From assembly GCA_016716405.1 (NCBI GenBank), contig JADJWK010000003.1:558001-622000 (forward strand): a stretch of 64,000 nucleotides of DNA. Direction: 5' to 3'. Source of the DNA: Candidatus Melainabacteria bacterium (GTDB lineage: Bacteria > Cyanobacteriota > Vampirovibrionia > Obscuribacterales > Obscuribacteraceae). Made by a program: the position numbers and the translations under genes. The stretch's first letter is position 1; the number at the start of each line of letters is the position of its first letter. Under the pieces are notes generated by a model. It did not search any database. It saw only the letters and a program-made list of their open reading frames with translations, and was not told the origin of the DNA. This document shows, one piece after another, positions 42,220 through 49,727 of the stretch.

Positions 42220-42924
42220 TCAATCACTCACCACGAAGTCGACTTTCTTCGTGTCGGCGTCCACGTCGGCTCCGCTCCGCTGGTAGGTGACCAGCACCGA
42301 GCCGGGCTCGACCTTCTCGGTTACTTCAGGACCCGCCACCAGATCGAGAGCCAGGGCGAAGGAGCTGTCGCCCAGGTGCTGATTGTATTCATCGTCCATG
42401 ACTCTGGCATCGAAGGCGATGGTGTTCTTGCCCTTTCTGACCAGAGGCGATATGTCGATGAGCTTGCCGGGACCGAAAAAGTTGTCTATCGGTCGATTAT
42501 TGATACTGACTGTGATGGAAGAGCCGATATAGTCGCTGCCACGCGAGACGATATAGAACTTGCGATTGCCCGGGGCGGCAGCCTCCGATTTCTTTTTCAC
42601 CGGCTCTTTCTTGTTTTTCTCCGGCTTTTTCTCTTCCGGCTTTTTCTCTTCCGGTTCCTGTTTGGCGGCTTCGGTCTTGGTCTCGACCGGTTGTGGAGCC
42701 GGAGGCACAGCAATTACAGCCTTGTTGCCGGTGGCCCGATCCACCAGGGACTCGAGAGACTCCACTGTCCCTGGTGGTACAGTCTCGATGGGCGCAAGAC
42801 GTTGATTGATGCCGATATAATAGCCGGCGAATCCGGCCCCCGAAACGAAAAGCAGGAAAATCACCAGATCGCTCAGAGCGCCCAGAATACTGTTTTTCTT
42901 TTCCGAGATTTGCTTTTCGGCCAT
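42220..42924 (-). CDS. Single-TM protein with Lys/Glu/Pro linker and outer beta domain
   Basis: 234 aa from ATG 42924; longer readings cross the divergent gene. Short cytoplasmic head, one membrane helix (about residues 16-42, LGALSDLVIFLLFVSGAGFAG), a TonB-like stiff linker of Pro, Lys and Glu (about 75-118, with repeated EEKKP), then a C-terminal domain of about 110 residues (FYIVSRGSDYIGSSITVSIN, LIDISPLVRKGKNTIAFDARV) that resembles a beta-sandwich carbohydrate- or protein-binding fold. No Shine-Dalgarno; TATTGT ends 7 nt before the ATG. Divergent from the NAGPA-domain gene, with 25 nt between start codons. Function unknown. Confidence 0.72.
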   Translation of the reverse strand: MAEKQISEKKNSILGALSDLVIFLLFVSGAGFAGYYIGINQRLAPIETVPPGTVESLESLVDRATGNKAVIAVPPAPQPVETKTEAAKQEPEEKKPEEKKPEKNKKEPVKKKSEAAAPGNRKFYIVSRGSDYIGSSITVSINNRPIDNFFGPGKLIDISPLVRKGKNTIAFDARVMDDEYNQHLGDSSFALALDLVAGPEVTEKVEPGSVLVTYQRSGADVDADTKKVDFVVSD

Positions 42925-42931
42925 GGGGCAA

Positions 42932-42941
42932 ACAATATCAT
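42932..42941. promoter_or_regulatory. Overlapping divergent TANNNT boxes
   Basis: Leftward TATTGT (42937-42932) ends 7 nt before ATG 42924. Rightward TATCAT (42936-42941) ends 8 nt before ATG 42950. The two boxes overlap, so binding of polymerase for one gene would block the other. Confidence 0.5.
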
Positions 42942-42949
42942 AGATATGA

Positions 42950-44053
42950 ATGGGCAGAATGAACAGTAAGGTCTCCACTATCGCATACGGGTCCCTGATC
43001 GCCGTCGAGAGCCTGGTCGGTCTGTCTATGCTGGCTTTCGCCCTGACTTTCTTCTTCGCCCGGTCGACCTTTTTCTCGACTTTCTCCGGTCTCGAGCAAT
43101 GGCGGCTTCCAGCCATGGTCGAGAAGGTCAGCCGGGTCTCTCCTGCCGGAGAGAAGCTGCCTCCCCGCCCGCACTTCCTTCCGCCGCCTCTGCCCAAAGA
43201 GCCCCCGGCGCCGCCTCTTGCTTTCCTGCCGCCCCCGCCCGAGCCCCTCAAGGGCAAACCGGTGGTCTTCCAGAAAGGCGAGACCTCGGGGGTTCCGTAT
43301 TATATCGCCAGGGTCTCTCTCAAAGACCCCGAGACATTCATGACTATCGGTTTGCCCCATGGCGCCACCATGGCCAACAGCACCACTGTCCAGAACGGCG
43401 ACGAGAGCTTCCCCTCTTTCGTAAAGCGCCTGAAGGCTGCAGTGATCATCAACGGAACCTTTTTCAGCAAGGACCAGCAGAAGAGGGTGATGGGCAACAT
43501 GGTGGCAGACGGCAAGGTCCTCAAATACAGCCAGTGGGAGAACTATGGCACTACTCTCGGTATCAAGCTCGGCAACCAGCCCGAGATGATAACAGCCCGA
43601 CGTCAGGGCAAGCCGAATTATGACGACTACTGGTTTTCCATAACCTGCGGTCCTCGATTGCTTGATAACGGCTCCATCTGCGTCGATCCCGAGGCGGAAG
43701 GCTTCGCCGATCCTCATGTCCTGGGAGTCGGGCCCCGGTGCGCCATGGGTTATCCGGCTGGCAGGGACAGCATCTATTTGCTGGTTTTTCTCAAGGGTCT
43801 TTCCCTCAAGAGAGAGGCCGAGGTGATGAAAGCCCTGGGCTGCCTCGATGCCATGAACCTGGACGGGGGAGCTTCCCGGGCTATCAGCCATATGGGCACG
43901 GTGGTGGTGCCGGCCAGCCGTCCCCTGACCAATGTCATAGCGGTCTACGATACCACCTGTCATGCACCGCAAGCGGTGCGCAGCTCATGGCGCCGATTCC
44001 AGAGGGATAAATTGAGCAAACAGAAAGGTGGAATCTGGCCGTTCGGGAGCTGA
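42950..44053 (+). CDS. Membrane-anchored NAGPA-domain (phosphodiester glycosidase) protein
   Basis: 367 aa. One N-terminal membrane helix (about 12-36), a Pro-rich stalk (about 62-100, PRPHFLPPPLPKEPPAPP), then the phosphodiester glycosidase domain (about 115-350): AAVIINGTFF, GNMVADGKVL, ITCGPRLLDNG, AMNLDGGASRAI and NVIAVYD are the usual motifs, with the Asp-Gly-Gly near the active site. Relatives remove sugar caps or act on exopolysaccharide and wall phosphodiesters. ATG 42950 is used because TATCAT ends 8 nt before it; ATG 42959 is also possible. Extracytoplasmic, so a role in cell-surface glycan remodelling is likely. Confidence 0.85.
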   Translation: MGRMNSKVSTIAYGSLIAVESLVGLSMLAFALTFFFARSTFFSTFSGLEQWRLPAMVEKVSRVSPAGEKLPPRPHFLPPPLPKEPPAPPLAFLPPPPEPLKGKPVVFQKGETSGVPYYIARVSLKDPETFMTIGLPHGATMANSTTVQNGDESFPSFVKRLKAAVIINGTFFSKDQQKRVMGNMVADGKVLKYSQWENYGTTLGIKLGNQPEMITARRQGKPNYDDYWFSITCGPRLLDNGSICVDPEAEGFADPHVLGVGPRCAMGYPAGRDSIYLLVFLKGLSLKREAEVMKALGCLDAMNLDGGASRAISHMGTVVVPASRPLTNVIAVYDTTCHAPQAVRSSWRRFQRDKLSKQKGGIWPFGS

Positions 44054-44116
44054 TTCTTATTGAACTGAGATTGCCTCTGGTGCCATAATCATACCGATAG
44101 ATCCCAGGGTTGCCCC

Positions 44117-45523
44117 TTGTTTTTCAGACCAGTATTCAAGTTTGCAGCGATTCTCTTGCTTCTTGTTTGCCAGGCGGCCTGTTTCGGCCCGACGCCGGCT
44201 CAGCCTTCGGCTGGCTCTCCTGTTGCTGGCGATGATGCGAAGTTACTCGCTGTTGAAAAGATAACCAATGAGATTCTTCGCGCCGAGATCCAGCTGATGC
44301 GCTTTTCCACTCTTCTTCATGCGGCCTGGCTGAAGCCGAGCCGGTGGAAGTCCTGGCGAGTATTCGGCTACAAAATGGCAGGATCGTGCCTGACTAATGT
44401 CGGCATGTGTTTGATCGCCTCCTCCCGGTATCGTTACGCCAATGCGCCCTCGGCCGCTCCGCGCGACTTCTTGCGGTCCGGACATATCGTCAATCTGACA
44501 GCGGCCAATATCGTCCTTAGCGGGACTTTGTTCGAGGCTGTTCTCGATCGTGTGGCGGAGAAGCGGCATGCGAAGCAGAAGCTTGATTTGAAGTCGGCAA
44601 TCAAGACATTTCTCCGGTTGCAGACCCGGCTCGATGCTTTGCTGGATAAACGAAATACGCTGGCTCGAGAGTGCGCATTCTTGACTGCGGGGCAGAAAGA
44701 GATTCTCGAAGTGGATGGTCTGGTGCTCAAGGATATGAGAGATCTGGCAGTGGCGGAATTTCGATATTCATTTTGCGACATCGCAGGACTGCGTTCGGCT
44801 CGCGACATGGCCACCATGACGACGCTGTTCGGTAGCGCCACAGCCGGCTATGGTGGCTCTTTGCAGGCGCTCCTGTCAGTTGACGAGCGCATTCCGGAAG
44901 AAGCCGGCGTCGCAGGAATCGGATTCATGACCTCCGGTTCAAGCGTCATCATCGCTCCGCTTCTTGTGCGCCGGGGTGGTGACATGGCCTCGAGTCGAGC
45001 CGAGAAGAGACTTCAGGATGCAGGTATCAGGGAGCCCGAGATTGAGGCAGGCCGATTCGATGAGCATCGAAAACGTCTGGAATCCTTGATCGCAAAAGCC
45101 GATCCTTCCCAGACCCGGCTTTTGCAGGCGCTCAATGCGCGCAACTCGGTTTACAATCTCCAGAATGCTTTGTTCGATAACCGCGCAGAGAGCCGCGCTG
45201 CAATCAAGCGCCGAGAGCGGCGAGTGCTCGAGGAGAGACTGCTCTTCAGCTCTCTTGTCGGTGGCGCCCAGGTGGCTCGCGGTGCTCAGCTCGCCGTTGC
45301 CGGATTTCGCTACCCGGATGATCTGAGCCGTGCTTTTCCTCTTGTCGGCTCGGCTTCCGCCACTTATATCGCAGGCACCGGTGTGTGGACCCTGGACAAC
45401 GTACAGGGAAAGCTCCGCGAGGAGCTTGCAATCAAGAGAAAGGCTGAATTGTCCGTTCATGCGAAGTTGCTCGAGGATCTCGACGACCTTCAAGACATGG
45501 AGAATCAGATGAGTATCTTCTAG
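44117..45523 (+). CDS. Lipoprotein-like hypothetical protein, 468 aa
   Basis: TTG start. The first 22 residues form a lipoprotein-like signal (FAAILLLLVCQAAC), with Cys22 as the modification site; the -3 residue is Gln, so the lipobox is imperfect. The mature part is helical and basic/acidic (KRHAKQKLDLKSAIKTFLRL, RAAIKRRERRVLEERLLF, LLEDLDDLQDMENQM) with Gly/Ala-rich stretches that could lie in a membrane (SATAGYGGSLQALL, FMTSGSSVIIAPLLV, SLVGGAQVARGAQLAV). No family recognised. Codon use looks less GC-biased than the neighbours (more TTG, GTT and CTT), which may indicate later acquisition. Convergent with the methyltransferase gene. Confidence 0.65.
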   Translation: MFFRPVFKFAAILLLLVCQAACFGPTPAQPSAGSPVAGDDAKLLAVEKITNEILRAEIQLMRFSTLLHAAWLKPSRWKSWRVFGYKMAGSCLTNVGMCLIASSRYRYANAPSAAPRDFLRSGHIVNLTAANIVLSGTLFEAVLDRVAEKRHAKQKLDLKSAIKTFLRLQTRLDALLDKRNTLARECAFLTAGQKEILEVDGLVLKDMRDLAVAEFRYSFCDIAGLRSARDMATMTTLFGSATAGYGGSLQALLSVDERIPEEAGVAGIGFMTSGSSVIIAPLLVRRGGDMASSRAEKRLQDAGIREPEIEAGRFDEHRKRLESLIAKADPSQTRLLQALNARNSVYNLQNALFDNRAESRAAIKRRERRVLEERLLFSSLVGGAQVARGAQLAVAGFRYPDDLSRAFPLVGSASATYIAGTGVWTLDNVQGKLREELAIKRKAELSVHAKLLEDLDDLQDMENQMSIF

Positions 45524-45545
45524 GCGTCTGTTTCTATTTCTGTAT

Positions 45546-46361
45546 CTATTTCGATCCCGATACCACATGGCAGGACATGGGAATCTCGACTCCTGCCCTG
45601 CTCTTGCTGCTATAGGACTCGCAGGCAGTCAGGACGGCATTTTTTATGTCCCTGAGCTGCTCGTCCGTCTGAGCTCTCAGCAGGCCGCCGGTGCGCGGGG
45701 TGCCTGTGTAGAAGGCCTCGAAGAGGTGCTCGGAGCGCTCCAGGGCCCAGACCATCGGCACTGTCTCAAATTCGATAGCTGTAAATCCGGCTTCGCTCAG
45801 GGAGCGCTCGCACTCCCCCCGGTCGCTGAAGCGGAAAAAGGGCGGACCGGCAGGGAGGGGAACCCTGTCATCTCCGAATTCGCTGATTGCCCTCAGAACC
45901 AGTCCGAACGCAATAGCCTGCTCGGGCTTGCTCCAGACGGAGAAAGCGAAACGCCCCCCGCGCTTGAGGACCCGGAAGGCTTCCTTGATGGCCTGATCCG
46001 GCTCATCGAGATGGAGTATGCCGAAATTCATGCAGACAAGATGGAAGCTCTCGTCGGCGAAAGGCAGGTCGCAGGCGTCGCCTTCCACCAGCGCCAGGGA
46101 TGGATTGAGAGCCCGGGCCTTCTCGAGCATGACCGGCGAGAAATCGAGGGCTGTGGTGGCCAGCCCTCGCTCGACGAGCTGGGCAGCCACATAGCCCGGG
46201 CCGGTTGCGACATCGAGGGCTGCCTGCCCGGGACCGGGAGCCAGGGCGTCGAGAAGCGGCCCGATGCTCTGCCGGGTGAGCCCGGCGAAGTAGTCATGAT
46301 AGCCGCCGGCAACCGACTGCCAGCCTCGATGCTCGAACTCCTTGAAATTCTCTTCTTTCAT
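45546..46361 (-). CDS. Class I SAM-dependent methyltransferase (UbiE/COQ5-like)
   Basis: 271 aa. Methyltransferase motifs: LDVATGPGYVAAQL (motif I, SAM-binding), TALDFSPVMLEKA (motif Post-I acidic residue), GDACDLPFADESF (motif II) and VLKRGGRFAFSVW (motif III). This is the Methyltransf_11/UbiE type acting on small molecules such as quinones or polyketides; the C-terminal 80 residues probably bind the substrate. No Shine-Dalgarno; TAATAT ends 7 nt before ATG 46361. Divergent from the selenoprotein candidate, with 46 nt between start codons. Substrate not known. Confidence 0.9.
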   Translation of the reverse strand: MKEENFKEFEHRGWQSVAGGYHDYFAGLTRQSIGPLLDALAPGPGQAALDVATGPGYVAAQLVERGLATTALDFSPVMLEKARALNPSLALVEGDACDLPFADESFHLVCMNFGILHLDEPDQAIKEAFRVLKRGGRFAFSVWSKPEQAIAFGLVLRAISEFGDDRVPLPAGPPFFRFSDRGECERSLSEAGFTAIEFETVPMVWALERSEHLFEAFYTGTPRTGGLLRAQTDEQLRDIKNAVLTACESYSSKSRAGVEIPMSCHVVSGSK

Positions 46362-46368
46362 GCCGGTT

Positions 46369-46374
46369 ATATTA
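46369..46374 (-). promoter_or_regulatory. TANNNT box before methyltransferase (TAATAT)
   Basis: TAATAT (4 of 6) ends 7 nt before ATG 46361 and no Shine-Dalgarno is present. A TACAAT on the other strand (46373-46378) may serve the selenoprotein candidate. Confidence 0.5.
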
Positions 46375-46407
46375 CAATGTTAGAGTCCGTGTCATGAGGC
46401 CTTTCGC

Positions 46408-47067
46408 ATGGCAAAGAAAACCAGTCTGATTATAGCCTCGCTCCTGATTGCCTCCCTTGCGGCGCTGCCGGTGCTCGCTCAGAAAGTCACCTATCCCCAG
46501 GCCGTGGCCACTTACAAGAGCGGCAACTATGCCCAGGCGCTGGCGCAGTTCAAGCAAGTCGATGCGGCTTTCCCGAACAATGCCCTGGTGCACTATTACA
46601 TGGCTCTCTGCCACCAGGGGCTCGGTCATCTCAATCTGGCCCGGTCCGAGTACAGGCAGGTGACGAACATGGGAGATGTCCGTCTGGCTGGGCTTGCCAG
46701 ACAGGGTCTGGATCAGCTCTCCGGAGCGAAGACCCAGGTCTATTCCGGCGGCTCTCCTTCCCAGGCGCCGCCGGCTCAGCAGCCGGGAGCGCCGGCTAAG
46801 AAGATCGCCAGGAAGGTCCTCTATTTCTATGCCGACTGGTGACAGCCGTGTCACCAGTTTGCGCCCGTGTTCGACGCAACAAGCAGAAAGTTCTCCGGTA
46901 TCCGATTCGAAAAATTGAACTTCGACGCCGACAACGTCCAGAGCCAGAAACGGCTCTATAACGTAAACGGTATTCCTCACCTGGTTTTTCTCGATAACCA
47001 GAGCCATGTCATCTACAACGGCGGGGCGCCGATGGATTTCGAGGGGCTCGTCAAGCAGTTCCAGTAA
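46408..47067 (+). CDS. Secreted TPR-thioredoxin, probable selenoprotein (UxxC)
   Basis: Read through the TGA at 46840-46842, the gene codes for 219 aa. Signal peptide at residues 1-25 (LIIASLLIASLAALPVLAQ), TPR-like helices (about 29-105), Pro/Gln/Ala linker, then a thioredoxin domain (about 135-219): VLYFYADW-U145-QPC148-HQFAPVFD, a KLNFDADN strand and GIPHLVFL with cis-Pro. The TGA falls exactly at the first Cys of the WCxxC motif, and the frame stays open for 74 more codons of convincing thioredoxin, ending TAA. Selenocysteine is the simplest reading; a recent nonsense mutation (TGC or TGT to TGA) or a sequence error is the alternative. Selenocysteine genes are not in this window. Convergent with the second caspase, 4 nt apart. 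Confidence 0.72.
46834..46859 (+). other. Hairpin containing the in-frame TGA
   Basis: A 10-bp perfect stem (46835-46844 with 46849-46858), GCCG loop (46845-46848) and an extra G-T pair at the base. The TGA (46840-46842) is in the 5' arm. The loop is only 3-6 nt after the TGA, closer than in normal bacterial SECIS elements (about 16-37 nt). A weaker alternative stem (46848-46852 with 46873-46877) places its loop in the usual range. Confidence 0.55.
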
Positions 47068-47071
47068 AAAA

Positions 47072-49483
47072 TCAATCCGCTGCCCTGGGCACGGTCTCGA
47101 TGGCCAGAGCCGGGTCCTTGCCCACCCAGTCCTTGTTCCAGAGAACCGGGGTCTGCAGGTTGGCGCGGTCTCTCAGGACCTCCCCTTCGACAAGGTCTTT
47201 GAGCTTGCGATAGGCCTCCAGGAGAGTGGTCCTGTCCTGGTTGACCCTGAGTGCCTCCATCAGCCTGCGGGTGAAAACGCTGTTCTCGTAGTTTTTCGAC
47301 TCCCAGGAGACCTGCTCCGCCAGGCTCGAGCAGAGAACCATCTGGCCGCTTCCGATGGTGAGCTCGGTGGGAGTCATGCCCATGATCCGGCTGAGGGCCT
47401 TGCCGCCACTGGCGGCGGCACCGCTGTGACAGACATCGAGGATGAGCACCACGCGGTCCGACTTGACCTGCTCCTGGATCATCTTGGTGAGCCATTGCAT
47501 CGGGATACCGGTAGCCAGGAGGCTGTTCTTGTCGGTGTCGTGGGCGACCAGGAAATTGACCCCGCCGGCGTCCTGCTGGGAGCCGCTACCGTGGCTCGAG
47601 ACATAGACCACCACCAGGTCGTCTTTCTGGACATTGGCTCCCAGCCATTTGTCCCCGAGAGTGTCGATGATATTCTGCCTGGTGGCTTTTTCGTCGGTGA
47701 GGAGGCGGACGTTTTCAGGCTTGAACTTCTCCTTGCTCACCAGGAAATTCCTGAAATCGGTGGCGTCCTTGGCGGCGAATTTGAGGTTGATACTGGGATC
47801 GGCAAAACTGCTTATGCCAATCGCCAGAGCCCACTTTTCCCGGACCGGGCGGTCACGAGAGCTGTCGAAATTGATCGGGACATCGATGGTGGGGAGCTGG
47901 GCATTGCTGCCGGCCAGCTTGCTGGTGATACCGTTTGCCCGGCTGAGCAGTTTGGCCGATTCTTCGGTATTGTCCTGGGCTTTGAGAGCCCCGGCCAGGC
48001 TCATGAGGTCCGCGGCCACCTGGGGCGCGTCCTTGCCGTAGAGGCTCTCGTCGATAGCGAGGGCATTCTTGAGGTAAAAGACCGCCTGGTCGTATTGTTT
48101 CTGCTTGAGATAGAGCTCGCCCAGATCTCTAGCACTGTCGGCGGTGACAGCGTGATTCTCGCCAAGGACCCGCCGAGAGAGCTCCAGGGCTGTTTTGAAC
48201 TGGGGCTCGGCTTGCCCGAGCCTGTCTTCTCTCATATAGAGAAAACCAAGATCCCTGGCTAATTCAGCACGGTCGGGATGATCGGGACCTGTCTGGGAGT
48301 CGACGATCTGGCGGGCCTCATTGAGAGACTCCTCGGCTTCTTTGAACTTGCCCTGGTCTATATATACTCGTGCCAGATCCCGCAGAATCAGGGCTGTCTC
48401 CAGATGCTGGGTCCCCAGGGACTTCTTGGTGGTGGCAAGGGAGCGGGCGATCAGATCGGCTGCTTCGTCATAACGACCGTCCTGACGCTTCACTTTGCCC
48501 AGGCAGTGTCTCGCCCTGGCGATGAAGATGTTGTCGTCGGTGTTATAGATTTTCCTGTCCAGCTCGATGGATTTTTCGATGAGCTTTTCGGCTTCCTGAT
48601 ATTTCCCGAGGTCGCAGAGCACGTCTCCGAGCTCAACCATACAGAGGCTCACCGAGGGATGATCGTCTCCCAGACCGTCCCGGCAGCTCTTGAGCACGTC
48701 TTGCAGGGTCGACTCGGCCTCGTTGAAGCGGCTCTCTTTGCAATAGAGCTTGGCGAGACCACTCTTGACCATCGTGTAATAGAGATGGTCTTTGCCCACC
48801 TGGGCGGCAAGCTCATCGAGGCTGGCCTTGTATTGCTCTTCCGCCTGGGGATAGTTGCCGGTCAGGGTATAGAGCATGGCCTGATTGAACTGGGCATAGG
48901 GTACAGCCAGAGTATGCTGGAACTTTCTCTGGGAAGCTATCTCCAGAGCCTTGCTCAGATGCTTGCGGGCCTCATCCGACTTGCCCCAGAAGATATACAT
49001 TCGGACCAGGTTATTGATCGGGTAGTAAGAGAAATCCCCCGAGATTTTCTCTGATTCCTGCCAGTACTTCTCGGCTTCTTCGAATCGACCCATATCGAGA
49101 CAGAGGGCGCCCAGGTCGTTGAGGATTCGGGAAAGGAGAAAATTCTTTCCCAGTTTCAACTTCTCAGAATGCTCCCGGGCGACCTTGAATTTCTCTTCGG
49201 CTTCCTCGTAAATCCCCATGGAGCGCAGGGTCTCAGCCAGACCGAGATAACCGGCGGCAATATCGCGATCGGAGTATTTGCCGGTCTGAGATGCTTGCAT
49301 CATCTGCCGGAATAGAGTGAGGGCCTGTTTGTAGTTGCCGGTCTCATAGGCCATGGTTGCCCGGTTATAGAGCTGTTTGGCCAGAGCCTTCTGGGCCTGG
49401 GCCGGTTTCGGGCAGAGCAGGCAGAGCAGGGCGAGAATGCTGAGAATGGTCGCGCAGAGGCGAAAGTGCGATTTTATTTTCAT
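47072..49483 (-). CDS. Secreted TPR-caspase (peptidase C14) fusion, second copy
   Basis: 803 aa from ATG 49483, which is followed at once by a signal peptide (LCATILSILALLCLLC, ends AQAQ); a 15-residue longer reading lacks support. Residues about 35-520 are kinesin-light-chain-type TPRs (ALELSRRVLGENHAVTADSA, LDELAAQVGKDHLYYTMVKS). The caspase domain (about 555-790) has KWALAIGISSF, YVSSHGSG (His631) and LILDVCHSG (Cys685), so the dyad is intact. It is close in sequence and layout to the protein at 33544-36036. TAGAAT ends 8 nt before the start and there is no Shine-Dalgarno. Expected outside the inner membrane, cleaving proteins under some trigger sensed by the TPR part. Confidence 0.93.
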   Translation of the reverse strand: MKIKSHFRLCATILSILALLCLLCPKPAQAQKALAKQLYNRATMAYETGNYKQALTLFRQMMQASQTGKYSDRDIAAGYLGLAETLRSMGIYEEAEEKFKVAREHSEKLKLGKNFLLSRILNDLGALCLDMGRFEEAEKYWQESEKISGDFSYYPINNLVRMYIFWGKSDEARKHLSKALEIASQRKFQHTLAVPYAQFNQAMLYTLTGNYPQAEEQYKASLDELAAQVGKDHLYYTMVKSGLAKLYCKESRFNEAESTLQDVLKSCRDGLGDDHPSVSLCMVELGDVLCDLGKYQEAEKLIEKSIELDRKIYNTDDNIFIARARHCLGKVKRQDGRYDEAADLIARSLATTKKSLGTQHLETALILRDLARVYIDQGKFKEAEESLNEARQIVDSQTGPDHPDRAELARDLGFLYMREDRLGQAEPQFKTALELSRRVLGENHAVTADSARDLGELYLKQKQYDQAVFYLKNALAIDESLYGKDAPQVAADLMSLAGALKAQDNTEESAKLLSRANGITSKLAGSNAQLPTIDVPINFDSSRDRPVREKWALAIGISSFADPSINLKFAAKDATDFRNFLVSKEKFKPENVRLLTDEKATRQNIIDTLGDKWLGANVQKDDLVVVYVSSHGSGSQQDAGGVNFLVAHDTDKNSLLATGIPMQWLTKMIQEQVKSDRVVLILDVCHSGAAASGGKALSRIMGMTPTELTIGSGQMVLCSSLAEQVSWESKNYENSVFTRRLMEALRVNQDRTTLLEAYRKLKDLVEGEVLRDRANLQTPVLWNKDWVGKDPALAIETVPRAAD

Positions 49484-49491
49484 AGGGAACA

Positions 49492-49497
49492 ATTCTA
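49492..49497 (-). promoter_or_regulatory. -10 box of TPR-caspase gene (TAGAAT)
   Basis: TAGAAT (5 of 6) ends 8 nt before ATG 49483. CGGACA lies 18 bp upstream as a possible -35. The implied leader is 1-2 nt or none. Confidence 0.6.
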
Positions 49498-49556
49498 CCG
49501 CCCCGAGCTTTTCTTTGTCCGGGATCATTAACTCGGCGGCTCTTTCATTAAAATTG

Positions 49557-49575
49557 CGTGACTTTTTCGTGACTT
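49557..49575. promoter_or_regulatory. Direct repeat CGTGACTT, 11-bp period
   Basis: CGTGACTT at 49557-49564 and 49568-49575, one helical turn apart, as in OmpR/PhoB-type operator sites. TATGCT (49581-49586) follows as a rightward -10 candidate, so the repeats would cover its -35 region. They lie between the divergent TPR-caspase and calpain-like genes and could control either. Confidence 0.4.
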
Positions 49576-49677
49576 CGGGTTATGCTCTTTGCAACCTTTT
49601 AATCCGCGCTCCACTTATCGCTCCTTCCTTTTCTATTTACTAGAAAAACTCGCATCCTCCGCGCTCAACCCCTGAAA

Positions 49678-49694
49678 CCGGCTTTCCCAGCCGG
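49678..49694 (+). other. Leader hairpin before calpain-like gene
   Basis: CCGGCT (49678-49683) pairs with AGCCGG (49689-49694), 5-nt loop, followed 9 nt later by TTTT. It may be a weak terminator/attenuator or a stabilising leader structure. Confidence 0.35.
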
Positions 49695-49727
49695 CTTCAC
49701 CTCTTTTCATTGCCGGACGTTTCTTTC

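Noticed and set aside
46840..46842. TGA read as Trp or Gly by a changed genetic code
   Set aside because: Several other genes end in TGA with tight stop-start overlaps (ATGA at 9150, 16965, 31130; TGATG at 22314), so TGA is a normal stop here.
46408..46842. A complete 144-aa TPR protein ending at TGA plus a separate downstream gene
   Set aside because: The downstream part has no start before the Cys motif, no ribosome site, and continues the same thioredoxin fold in the same frame across the TGA.
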